32,965 bases of DNA from a virus, in the IMG/VR virus record IMGVR_UViG_3300034106_000075, positions 1 through 32,965 of that record. One strand, written 5' to 3'. The position numbers and the translations under genes are program-made. The stretch's first letter is position 1. Every line of letters begins with the position of its first letter. The notes under the pieces were generated by a model. The model was not told the DNA's origin and did not search any database. It was given only the letters and a program-made list of their open reading frames with translations. This document shows positions 21,982-29,030 of this stretch, piece after piece.

Positions 21982-22122
21982 TCGGGAAGGTTATGCGCTT
22001 TTTGCATAAAAATTGTACGGTTACGCGCACGCGCGCGTGTTGCGCAGATGCAACAAAAAGAAAGCCAAACAACAAGAAAAGCATCGTTCACTTTATACAA
22101 TGACCATTATGTTAAGTTGACC

Positions 22123-22216
22123 CTGAGTTATCCACAGAAAAAATAATACTCAGGCATTACAGTCTGAGTTATCCACAGGCAATTGTGGACAACTGTGGAA
22201 AAGTACCTGTGGACAA
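22123..22216. other. DnaA-box cluster, oriC-like
   Basis: Perfect boxes TTATCCACA lie at 22128-22136 and 22169-22177, each inside the repeated 15-mer CTGAGTTATCCACAG. On the other strand are TTGTCCACA (22192-22184), TTTTCCACA (22202-22194) and TTGTCCACA (22216-22208). The TTATCCACA sequence is the high-affinity E. coli R1/R4 type. The TTGTCCACA boxes differ from the TTWTNCACA consensus at one position. ACTCAG at 22148-22153 can pair with either CTGAGT flank. The cluster plus the downstream AT tract suggests DnaA-dependent opening or a DnaA-titrating site. Confidence 0.7.
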
Positions 22217-22223
22217 GCGCCCA

Positions 22224-22253
22224 GCCGGCCATGGGGAGGGGGGTAGGGCCGGC
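22224..22253. repeat. GC-rich inverted repeat with G-run loop
   Basis: GCCGGCC (22224-22230) and GGCCGGC (22247-22253) are perfect reverse complements around a 16-base G-rich centre (ATGGGGAGGGGGGTAG). It could form a cruciform or RNA hairpin, and the G-runs might form a quadruplex on the + strand. It separates the DnaA boxes from the AT-only tract. Confidence 0.45.
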
Positions 22254-22287
22254 GCAAAAGGGCCGCAGTAACGGTAGCCCCGCGAAC

Positions 22288-22319
22288 ATTTTTTAAAATA
22301 TTTTTAATTTTTATTTTTT
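22288..22319. other. AT-only tract, candidate unwinding element
   Basis: These are 32 consecutive A/T bases (beginning ATTTTTTAAAATATTTTTAA) directly after a GC-rich stretch and 17 bases before the TerL ATG. No canonical Shine-Dalgarno sequence is visible before that ATG. The position relative to the DnaA boxes resembles a DNA unwinding element. Confidence 0.55.
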
Positions 22320-22336
22320 CGTTTAACATCGCGCAA

Positions 22337-23863
22337 ATGCAAACCACGATCTACAAGCCCGAAGACGAACAAGAGTTGATGGCCACTCTGTGGACGCCGG
22401 CCATTGCCGATGACCCAGAGGCGTTTGTGCTGTTTGCCTTCCCTTGGGGTCAGGAAAATACACCCCTTCAAAACTTCAAAGGCCCCCGCAAGTGGCAGCG
22501 CGAAGTTTTGCGTGAGATCACTCAGCACATTAAAAACAACCAGGGCAAAGTAGACTTCAACACCCTGCGCAGTGCGGTGTCTTCTGGCCGTGGTATTGGC
22601 AAATCAGCCTTAGTCAGCTGGCTCACCATCTGGATGTTGTCTACCCGCATTGGCTCGACAACGATCATTTCGGCCAACTCAGAAGCGCAGCTCAGAGCAG
22701 TCACATGGGCCGAGATCACAAAGTGGTTGGCTATGAGTATTAACAGCCACTGGTTTGAGGTTGCGGCCACCAAGATCACGCCGGCAGCGTGGTTGACTGA
22801 ACTGGTTGAGAAAGACCTGAAAAAAGGCACAAGGTATTGGGCTGTTGAGGGCCGCCTGTGGTCAGCAGAGAACCCAGATGCTTACGCTGGTGTCCACAAC
22901 TTTGATGGTGTGATGGTGATTTTTGACGAGGCATCAGGTATTGATGACTCGATTTGGGCTGTGACGGCTGGTTTTTTTACCGAGAACACACCGAACCGCC
23001 TTTGGCTGGCTTTTTCCAATCCACGCCGAAACACTGGTTATTTTTATGAGTGCTTTAACTCCAAGCGCGATTTCTGGAGTAACAAGGTGGTGGACGCCAG
23101 AACGGTAGAAGGCACTGACAAGGCGGTATATCAGAACATCATTGACGAATACGGCCCAGACAGCTCACAAGCACACGTTGAGGTCTATGGCATGTTCCCA
23201 TCTGAGGGTGATGACCAGTTTATTCCGGCTGACATTGTGGATGAGGCCATGGCACGGCCCAAATACAAAGACCAAAGCGCCCCAATCATCATTGGAGTTG
23301 ACCCAGCGCGCTTTGGCGCTGATGCTACGGTGATTGCGGTGCGCCAAGGCCGAGACATTGTGAGGATTGACCGCCACAGGGGTGATGACACCATGACTGT
23401 GGTTGGCCACATCATTGAGGCCATTGAGGAATTCAGCCCAGCCCTGGTGGTCATTGACGAAGGTGGGCTTGGCGCTGGCATTGTTGACCGTTTGAAGGAG
23501 CAGAGGTACAAAATCAAAGGTGTCAACTTTGGCAATAAATCGGCAAATCCGATCATGTATGGCAATAAAAGGGCCGAAATGTGGGGAAAAATGAAAGAAT
23601 GGCTGCGCAGTGCATCAATTCCTAAAGATAGGTTCTTGAAAACTGATTTGGTTTCGCCTATGATCAAGCCAGATTCGAGGGGCACTATATTTTTGGAGTC
23701 AAAGAAGGACATGAAGGCCAGAGGTCTGGCTAGTCCTGACGCAGCTGATGCAATATGCGTGACGTTTGCGTTTCCTGTGGCTCATAGGGAATATACTGCG
23801 AAGGAAAGAACCCGCGCATATTCTGACCGCACGGCTGTAGCAACTTCTTGGATGGGATCATAA
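22337..23863 (+). CDS. Terminase large subunit (TerL)
   Basis: The protein has 508 residues. The packaging ATPase has Walker A SGRGIGKS at 83-90 and Walker B VMVIFDEAS with Asp197/Glu198, followed by the coupling-type region FSNPRRNTGYF. The RNase-H-like nuclease follows with Asp322 in GVDPARFG, Asp374 in VVIDEGG and Asp468/Asp471 in SPDAADAI, the expected metal-binding set. The length is normal for headful-packaging podoviruses. It pumps DNA through the portal and cuts the concatemer. The start lacks an obvious ribosome-binding site and comes directly after the AT-only tract. The gene ends two bases before the next ATG. Confidence 0.95.
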   Translation: MQTTIYKPEDEQELMATLWTPAIADDPEAFVLFAFPWGQENTPLQNFKGPRKWQREVLREITQHIKNNQGKVDFNTLRSAVSSGRGIGKSALVSWLTIWMLSTRIGSTTIISANSEAQLRAVTWAEITKWLAMSINSHWFEVAATKITPAAWLTELVEKDLKKGTRYWAVEGRLWSAENPDAYAGVHNFDGVMVIFDEASGIDDSIWAVTAGFFTENTPNRLWLAFSNPRRNTGYFYECFNSKRDFWSNKVVDARTVEGTDKAVYQNIIDEYGPDSSQAHVEVYGMFPSEGDDQFIPADIVDEAMARPKYKDQSAPIIIGVDPARFGADATVIAVRQGRDIVRIDRHRGDDTMTVVGHIIEAIEEFSPALVVIDEGGLGAGIVDRLKEQRYKIKGVNFGNKSANPIMYGNKRAEMWGKMKEWLRSASIPKDRFLKTDLVSPMIKPDSRGTIFLESKKDMKARGLASPDAADAICVTFAFPVAHREYTAKERTRAYSDRTAVATSWMGS

Positions 23864-23865
23864 CT

Positions 23866-24126
23866 ATGGCTACAAAGAAAAATGTCTCTTTAAGCGTTGG
23901 CCGTGGCGAAAAACTGCCGGTGTCCAAGGGTGCTGGCTTGACCGCCAAAGGGCGCGAGAAGTACAATCGAGAAACTGGCAGCAATCTTAAGGCGCCAGCG
24001 CCTAATCCCAAAACAAAAGCAGATCAGGGGCGCAAGGATTCATTTTGTGCAAGAATGGGCGCCGTAGCGGCCAACGCCAAAGATGGCGAACGCGCTAAAG
24101 CAGCTCTTAAACGATGGAAGTGTTGA
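23866..24126 (+). CDS. 86-residue small basic protein, DUF6321-like
   Basis: ATG 23866 gives MATKKNVSLSVGRGEKLPVS, then KGAGLTAKGREKYNRETGSN and a C-terminal GRKDSFCARMGAV...ALKRWKC. The LTAKGREKYNRETGSNLKAP block is widely conserved in phages and close to the DUF6321 pattern. It is strongly basic, low in hydrophobics and probably partly disordered. It is the first of three basic small proteins between terminase and portal. A DNA-binding or packaging-associated role is possible from charge and position, but unproven. An alternative start at 23848 lacks support. Confidence 0.75.
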   Translation: MATKKNVSLSVGRGEKLPVSKGAGLTAKGREKYNRETGSNLKAPAPNPKTKADQGRKDSFCARMGAVAANAKDGERAKAALKRWKC

Positions 24127-24127
24127 T

Positions 24128-24280
24128 ATGGCTACCAAACCTGGACTCTACGCAAACATTCATGCCAAACGCGAACGCATTAAAGCTGGCTCTGGCGAAA
24201 AGATGAACAAGCCTGGCAGCAAGGCAGCGCCTTCGGCCAAAGACTTTAAAGAATCTGCCAAAACTGCGAAGAAGAAATAA
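24128..24280 (+). CDS. 50-residue very basic protein
   Basis: ATG 24128 begins [20 protein letters not shown], followed by [20 protein letters not shown] and a lysine-rich end. [25 protein letters not shown] is a conserved small-protein signature in many environmental phages. It follows the 86-residue gene with one base between stop and start, and precedes the next gene by two bases. A longer in-frame reading from 24083 overlaps the upstream gene and is unlikely. Function unknown. Confidence 0.72.
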   Translation: MATKPGLYANIHAKRERIKAGSGEKMNKPGSKAAPSAKDFKESAKTAKKK

Positions 24281-24282
24281 TC

Positions 24283-24420
24283 ATGCCACTGGTTAAATCA
24301 AAATCACCCGAAGCCTTTCGCAAGAACGTCAAAGCTGAAGTCAAAGCTGGCAAGCCCGTCAAGCAGGCCGTGGCCATCGCGTATTCAGTCAAACGTGAAG
24401 CAGAAAAGAAGAAAAAATAA
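24283..24420 (+). CDS. 45-residue very basic protein
   Basis: ATG 24283 encodes [20 protein letters not shown] followed by [20 protein letters not shown] and a lysine run. The layout (AFxxNVxxE...[16 protein letters not shown]) is a recurrent phage/plasmid micro-protein signature. It has a high positive charge and a single amphipathic helix. Its TAA overlaps the portal ATG by one base, so it is co-translated with portal. It may bind nucleic acid. Confidence 0.72.
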   Translation: MPLVKSKSPEAFRKNVKAEVKAGKPVKQAVAIAYSVKREAEKKKK

Positions 24421-26630
24421 TGGCTGATCCAACTGGAATGGTCGCGGCGGCTAATGTAGCTGCTGGCGGCAAACCACCAAAGTCTGACTCAGACATTCTG
24501 ACAACTGCCCGCGCACGGTTGGACATGGCCGTTGCTGCACTGGCTGAAAGCCGCGAAGACGAAATTGACGATCTGCGCTTTTATGCAGGCTCACCCGACA
24601 ACCACTGGCAGTGGCCTGCTGACGTATTGGCCACTCGCGGTGCGGTGCAGGGTCAGACAATCAACGCACGCCCAACACTGACAATCAACAAACTGCCGCA
24701 GCACGTTCGTCAAGTGACGAATGACATGCGTCAGAATCGCCCAGGCGCGAAGGTCATCCCAGTCGATGACAACGCCGACGTGGAAGTCGCTGAGGTTTTC
24801 AACGGCATGATCCGTCACATTGAGTACATCTCTGACGCTGATGTGGCCTACGACACCGCCTGCGAGAACCAAGTGTCCTACGGCGAGGGCTACATCACCC
24901 TGATGACCGAGTACTGCGACGAAAACACATTCGATCAGGACATCAAGATTGGCCGTATTCGTAACTCGTTCAGCGTCTACATGGATCCTTTGATGCAAGA
25001 CCCAACGGGTGCGGATGCCAAGTATTGTTTCATTACCGAAGACCTCACAAAAGCAGAATATGAGCGCCAGTACCCAGATGCTGCGCCTATCTCTACGCTT
25101 CAGTCCCTCGGTGTAGGCGATCAGTCGATCAGCAACTGGCTCAATGAAGACACAGTGCGTATCGCTAGCTATTACTACATTGACTACGACAAAACCAAGC
25201 TGAATTTGTACCCTGGCAACCAGTCGGCCTTTGAAGGCACGCCTGAAGACAAGATGCTCAGAGACATGTTTGGCAAGCCTGTCAAATCACGCATGTCTGA
25301 GCGCCCACGGGTGATGTACTGCAAGATTAACGGTTACGAAATTCTTGAACAAAAAGAGTGGGCTGGCAAGTGGATTCCTGTGATCCGTGTTGTTGGCAAC
25401 GAGTTTGAGGTTGATGGCCGTATTTACATTTCTGGCCTTGTCAGAAACGCCAAAGATGCCCAGCGCATGTATAACTACTGGGTCAGCCAAGAAGCTGAGA
25501 TGCTGGCTCTGGCGCCCAAGGCCCCGTTCATTGGCTATGGTGGCCAGTTTGAGGGCTATGAGGACAAGTGGAAGACAGCCAACACAAACAACTGGCCTTA
25601 CCTCGAAGTAAATCCAGACGTTACAGACGGCCAAGGCGCAGTCTTGCCACTACCCCAGCGGGCGCAGCCGCCAATGGCTTCCACGGGCTTGTTACAGGCC
25701 AAAGCAGGCGCCTCTGAGGACATTAAGTCCACAACCGGACAATACAATGCTTCTCTTGGCATTGGCGGCAACGAGCGCTCTGGCAGAGCCATTTTGGCTC
25801 GCCAGCGTGAGGGTGATGTTGGCACATACCACTATGGTGACAACCTAACACGCGCCGTGCGCCATGTGGCCCGTCAGTTGGTGGACTTGATCCCCAAGAT
25901 TTACGACACTCAGCGCATTGCTCGCATCATTGGTGAAGACGGCGAGACTAAGATGGTCAAGATCAACCCTGACCAGCCGCAACCCGTCAACAAAATTGTC
26001 AATGAGCAAGGCATTGTGATCGAGAAGATTTACAACCCTGGTGTTGGCAAGTACGATGTGGTGGCCACAACTGGCCCAGGCTATGCAACCAAGCGCCAAG
26101 CGGCTCTGGAAGCCATGGCGCAGCTACTGCAAGGAAACCCACAATTGTGGTCTGTGGCTGGCGACTTGTTTGTCAAGAACATGGATTGGCCTGGCGCACA
26201 GGAGATGGCCAAGCGGTTCCAGAAGACCATTGATCCTAAGTTCTTGTCGGACGGCGAGGACGATCCAGCATTGCAGGCAGCCCAGCAACAGATTCAGGCC
26301 ATGGGCGCTGAGATGGAGCAGATGTACCAGATGATCCAGAATGTCGGCAAATCAATTGAAATGCAAGACTTGGAGCGCAAGGACTTTGAGGCTCAGATCA
26401 AGGCTTATGACGCCGAGACTAAGCGAATTGCTGCGGTGCAGGCCGGTATGACTGAAGAACAAATCCAAGACATCGCCATGGGTGTTGTTGCTGCGGCCAT
26501 GGAGTCGCAGAGCATGATGAACCAGATGCCTGAGATGCGCGAGGAATCTATGCCCATGGAGATGATGCCTCCGCAACAAGAGATGATGCCTCCAGAACAA
26601 ATGATGCCTCCACAAGGAATGCCACAATGA
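24420..26630 (+). CDS. Portal protein, P22 gp1-like
   Basis: This 736-residue protein is about the length of the P22 portal. Typical segments include RFYAGSPDNHWQWPADVLAT near the N-terminus, RPTLTINKLPQHVRQVTNDM followed by RQNRPG, the VSYGEGYITLMTEY region, FSVYMDPLMQDPTGADAKYC, and a later NASLGIGGNERSGRAILARQ. The dodecameric ring sits at one capsid vertex and forms the DNA channel. The tail end is unusual: a Met/Pro/Gln-rich segment (about 702-736) built on an 11-base ATGATGCCTCC repeat. The start overlaps the preceding stop (TAATG) and its end overlaps the DUF5856 gene (ATGA). Confidence 0.93.
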   Translation: MADPTGMVAAANVAAGGKPPKSDSDILTTARARLDMAVAALAESREDEIDDLRFYAGSPDNHWQWPADVLATRGAVQGQTINARPTLTINKLPQHVRQVTNDMRQNRPGAKVIPVDDNADVEVAEVFNGMIRHIEYISDADVAYDTACENQVSYGEGYITLMTEYCDENTFDQDIKIGRIRNSFSVYMDPLMQDPTGADAKYCFITEDLTKAEYERQYPDAAPISTLQSLGVGDQSISNWLNEDTVRIASYYYIDYDKTKLNLYPGNQSAFEGTPEDKMLRDMFGKPVKSRMSERPRVMYCKINGYEILEQKEWAGKWIPVIRVVGNEFEVDGRIYISGLVRNAKDAQRMYNYWVSQEAEMLALAPKAPFIGYGGQFEGYEDKWKTANTNNWPYLEVNPDVTDGQGAVLPLPQRAQPPMASTGLLQAKAGASEDIKSTTGQYNASLGIGGNERSGRAILARQREGDVGTYHYGDNLTRAVRHVARQLVDLIPKIYDTQRIARIIGEDGETKMVKINPDQPQPVNKIVNEQGIVIEKIYNPGVGKYDVVATTGPGYATKRQAALEAMAQLLQGNPQLWSVAGDLFVKNMDWPGAQEMAKRFQKTIDPKFLSDGEDDPALQAAQQQIQAMGAEMEQMYQMIQNVGKSIEMQDLERKDFEAQIKAYDAETKRIAAVQAGMTEEQIQDIAMGVVAAAMESQSMMNQMPEMREESMPMEMMPPQQEMMPPEQMMPPQGMPQ
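26562..26611 (+). repeat. ATGATGCCTCC tandem-type repeat in portal 3' end
   Basis: The 11-mer ATGATGCCTCC occurs exactly at 26562-26572, 26583-26593 and 26601-26611, encoding three MMPP units separated by QQE and EQ residues. This looks like slippage-driven growth of a disordered Met-rich tail. The spacing is 21 and 18 bases, in frame. Confidence 0.8.
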
Positions 26631-26989
26631 AAGCAAATGAATTTTTAGGCTTGCTGTTCTTGGCGCGGGATGTTGCACATTCCGTACACCTGAACACACG
26701 CAGTTTTAGCAAGCACGAAGCGCTCAATATCTTCTACAACCGCATCATTGGCGCGGCTGATGACTTTGCTGAAGCCTACCAAGGCCGCTACGGCCTAATT
26801 GGCCCAATTACCTTGCATTCGGCCAAGAAGACAGCCAATATCATTGAGTTTTTGCAAGATTCGCTTGCCGAAATTGAAGCCGCAAGATACGATGTGTGTG
26901 ATAAATCTGACTCATCGCTCCAACAATTGATAGATAATATTGTTGAGATATATCTTCGGACTTTGTACAAATTGAAATTCTTGGCGTAA
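26627..26989 (+). CDS. DUF5856 family protein
   Basis: The protein has 120 residues, all helical: MKANEFLGLLFLARDVAHSV, HLNTRSFSKHEALNIFYNRI, DFAEAYQGRYGLIGPI and a final helix ending LYKLKFLA. The LARDxxHxxHL..xSFxxHxAL..FY pattern matches DUF5856, a Dps/ferritin-like four-helix family common in phages. His and Glu/Asp positions could bind metal, but no function is established. It is coupled to portal by an ATGA overlap. Confidence 0.78.
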   Translation: MKANEFLGLLFLARDVAHSVHLNTRSFSKHEALNIFYNRIIGAADDFAEAYQGRYGLIGPITLHSAKKTANIIEFLQDSLAEIEAARYDVCDKSDSSLQQLIDNIVEIYLRTLYKLKFLA

Positions 26990-26997
26990 GGATCATC

Positions 26998-27300
26998 ATG
27001 GAACTTCTCAACCCACTATCACAAGCCGACTTCCCTGGTCGCACCGTTGCGTACACTGCCTCTGCTGGCAACACGACTGACTGGAACCCCGGCCCTGAAG
27101 GCGTGGTGATCTGGTCTACAACCCCTTGCTATGTGGAAGTTGGCCCAGCTGCTGTGGCCACAACTGCAAGCACCCCGATCCCTGCGTACACACCAATCCC
27201 GTTTTATGTGGGTATGGGCAACGGCGCTCCTTTCCGAGTGAGTGCCATCCGCATCTCCGATGACGGTGTGGTGTACTGCAAACCGATTAACAAGCAATGA
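26998..27300 (+). CDS. 100-residue beta-rich small virion protein candidate
   Basis: MELLNPLSQADFPGRTVAYT is followed by strand-rich segments (GVVIWSTTPCYVEVGPAAVA, TPIPFYVGMGNGAPFRVSAI), suggesting a small beta-sandwich. Position after portal and before the fibre cassette suggests a minor head or adaptor component. The stop overlaps the 55-residue gene (ATGA). No definite family recognised. Confidence 0.6.
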   Translation: MELLNPLSQADFPGRTVAYTASAGNTTDWNPGPEGVVIWSTTPCYVEVGPAAVATTASTPIPAYTPIPFYVGMGNGAPFRVSAIRISDDGVVYCKPINKQ

Positions 27301-27464
27301 GCTTTGGTGTTGCCCTTCGCAATGCTCTGGGCCTTGGCCTTGGGGGTATTGCCACGCTGTTTACAGGCACACGCGACAGTGGTGCTTCAGTGGGCAATCT
27401 ATTAACCGAATCTGGCGACAATCTTGTCCAAGAAGACGGTGGCTTGATTCTTTTGGAGCCTTAA
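27297..27464 (+). CDS. 55-residue protein with TESGDNL motif
   Basis: ATG 27297 overlaps the preceding stop and the TAA is one base before the next ATG. The product has a hydrophobic Gly/Leu-rich N-terminus (SFGVALRNALGLGLGGIATL) and a C-terminus with NLLTESGDNLVQEDGGLILL. The same motif, as ENGDNLITESGDYLIS, is found in the AT-rich insert of the gp10-like protein. The N-terminus could associate with a membrane or a coat surface. A structural micro-protein is likely from context. Function unknown. Confidence 0.65.
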   Translation: MSFGVALRNALGLGLGGIATLFTGTRDSGASVGNLLTESGDNLVQEDGGLILLEP

Positions 27465-27465
27465 C

Positions 27466-27966
27466 ATGGCCGTATTTCTCTCCCCAGTGGGCGGTGTTGC
27501 GGCCCAGTTTTTTACCAACACTGGCGCAGTTTTGACTGGCGGCAAGCTGTACACTTATGCGGCGGGTACAACATCACCGTTACCCAGTTATACAACCGGC
27601 GTTGGAAATGTCGCCCGTACAAATCCAATTGTTTTAGATGCAGCAGGCCGTGTGCCTGATAGTGGTGAAATATGGATTACACCCGTATCTTATAAATTTG
27701 TTCTTACTGATTCAAATGATGTATTGATTGCAACATACGATAATGTTTATGGTATTGGTGCAGCATCGTATCAAATACAAAATTTTACAGGCACTGGATC
27801 GCAAACTGTATTTACGTTAAGTTTTGCATCTTTTGGTGAAAACTACACTTTTGTTTATATCAATGGTGTATACCAAAATAAAAATACATACGCTGTTAAT
27901 GGCACAACACTTACATTTTCTGTAGCACCCCCGTTCACTTCTTTAATTGAAGTGATGTACAACTAA
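27466..27966 (+). CDS. Tail fibre/head-binding domain protein
   Basis: The protein has 166 residues. The N-terminal ~100 residues resemble the head-binding domain of podoviral tailspikes: NTGAVLTGGKLYTYAAGTTS, NPIVLDAAGRVPDSGEIWI, YKFVLTDSNDVLIATYDNV. The C-terminal ~60 residues form a short beta repeat (FTGTGSQTVFTLSF, ENYTFVYINGVYQNKNTY) seen in several fibre proteins. It is therefore a separate adaptor carrying no enzymatic domain, possibly the anchor onto which the next two proteins attach. The second half is AT-rich (15 G/C in 27841-27900). Confidence 0.75.
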   Translation: MAVFLSPVGGVAAQFFTNTGAVLTGGKLYTYAAGTTSPLPSYTTGVGNVARTNPIVLDAAGRVPDSGEIWITPVSYKFVLTDSNDVLIATYDNVYGIGAASYQIQNFTGTGSQTVFTLSFASFGENYTFVYINGVYQNKNTYAVNGTTLTFSVAPPFTSLIEVMYN

Positions 27967-27979
27967 CTGGATAAACATC

Positions 27980-29029
27980 ATGGCAGATAAAAAAATCTCG
28001 GCACTGACTGGCGCAACAACCCCCCTAGCTGGCACGGAAGTTTTGCCTATTGTTCAAAGCGGCGCAACAGTTAAAGTTGCAGTCAGCGATCTTACGGCTG
28101 GTCGTTCTGTTAGTGCTTTGGGTATGACCTTAACATCAACCGATGCTGGTGCAACAGCCGCACCATTACTTGATCTGTACCGAGATTCAGCAAGTCCAGC
28201 CGCCGCTGATACGCTTGGTGAGATTGAATTTAATGGTGAAGATTCAGCAGGCAATAAACAAGCCTATGCTTTATTTCACGGTTCTATTCTTAGCCCAACC
28301 TCTGGTGCTGAACAAGGCCAGCTTCATTTTGAAACTGCTACTGCTGGTGCATTGACCGAAAAGATGATTATTGGCACAAGCAATCTTGTGATTAACGATA
28401 TTGGCGCTATTTACAACGTAAGAATTGAAGGCGACACAGATGCAAACTTGTTTTATACAGATGCAACTAATGATCGAATTGGTGTTGGTACTGCATCACC
28501 ATCAGCAAAATTAGATGTGAATGGGCCTGTTGTTGTTCAAGGAAATTATGTATGGCAACAAGCTGATGGTTCTGGCAAAGGATTTTTGTTGGGTTCATCA
28601 GGTTCTGCAAATGGATTAATTTCACAAACTTCTGGTGGTTCTGGTTCTACTGCAACTTACATTGGTAATGCTCAAATCACAACATCATCTGATGTTAGGT
28701 TAAAAGAAAATATTGTTGATTCACAGCGCAACGCACTTGAAATTATTGACAAGATACGGATTGTTGATTTCACATGGAATGACCCAACCGATCAATCTTT
28801 AAACAACAAAGCATCTCGTGGTGTTTGGACAGGTCTGATTGCTCAAGAAGCGGTTGCACATATTCCTTGGTTAATTAACAAACCTACTGAAGACACCGAA
28901 GACGGGCGCCCCGTGTATTGGAATGCTGACTATGGTCATGCCGTTCCATTTCTTATGAAAGCAATCCAAGAACTTAAAGCTGAACTTGACTCGGTAAAAA
29001 CCGAACTTGCAACTTTAAGAGGAAACTAA
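27980..29029 (+). CDS. Tail fibre with C-terminal S74 self-cleaving chaperone
   Basis: The protein has 349 residues. It starts with a short adaptor (MADKKISALTGATTPLAGTE, a common fibre N-terminus) and a long beta-rich shaft. The intramolecular chaperone (Peptidase_S74) begins near residue 235: the TTSSDVRLKENI motif gives Ser236 or Ser237 before Asp238 and Lys242. Downstream is LEIIDKIRIVDFTWNDP, and a coiled-coil end (AIQELKAELDSVKTELATL) completes the domain. The domain trimerises the fibre and then cleaves itself off. It lies between the head-binding adaptor and the tailspike. Confidence 0.87.
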   Translation: MADKKISALTGATTPLAGTEVLPIVQSGATVKVAVSDLTAGRSVSALGMTLTSTDAGATAAPLLDLYRDSASPAAADTLGEIEFNGEDSAGNKQAYALFHGSILSPTSGAEQGQLHFETATAGALTEKMIIGTSNLVINDIGAIYNVRIEGDTDANLFYTDATNDRIGVGTASPSAKLDVNGPVVVQGNYVWQQADGSGKGFLLGSSGSANGLISQTSGGSGSTATYIGNAQITTSSDVRLKENIVDSQRNALEIIDKIRIVDFTWNDPTDQSLNNKASRGVWTGLIAQEAVAHIPWLINKPTEDTEDGRPVYWNADYGHAVPFLMKAIQELKAELDSVKTELATLRGN

Positions 29030-29030
29030 A

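Larger units (their letters stand above)
21982..22336. other. Non-coding TerS-TerL intergenic region (355 bases)
   Basis: No convincing gene is present. In order it holds: an alternating purine-pyrimidine tract (22023-22040); a 15-base direct repeat at 22123-22137 and 22164-22178 (offset 41), each containing a DnaA box; three inverted DnaA-type boxes; a GC-rich inverted repeat with a G-run centre (22224-22253); and an AT-only tract (22288-22319) just before TerL. This layout is origin-like and very unusual for a gap between terminase genes. Confidence 0.7.

Noticed and set aside
22117-22148. Promoter for TerL (TTGACC ... AATAAT/TAATAC)
   Set aside because: The spacer would be 19-21 bases and the elements overlap the DnaA boxes. 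It is possible but not strong enough to annotate.
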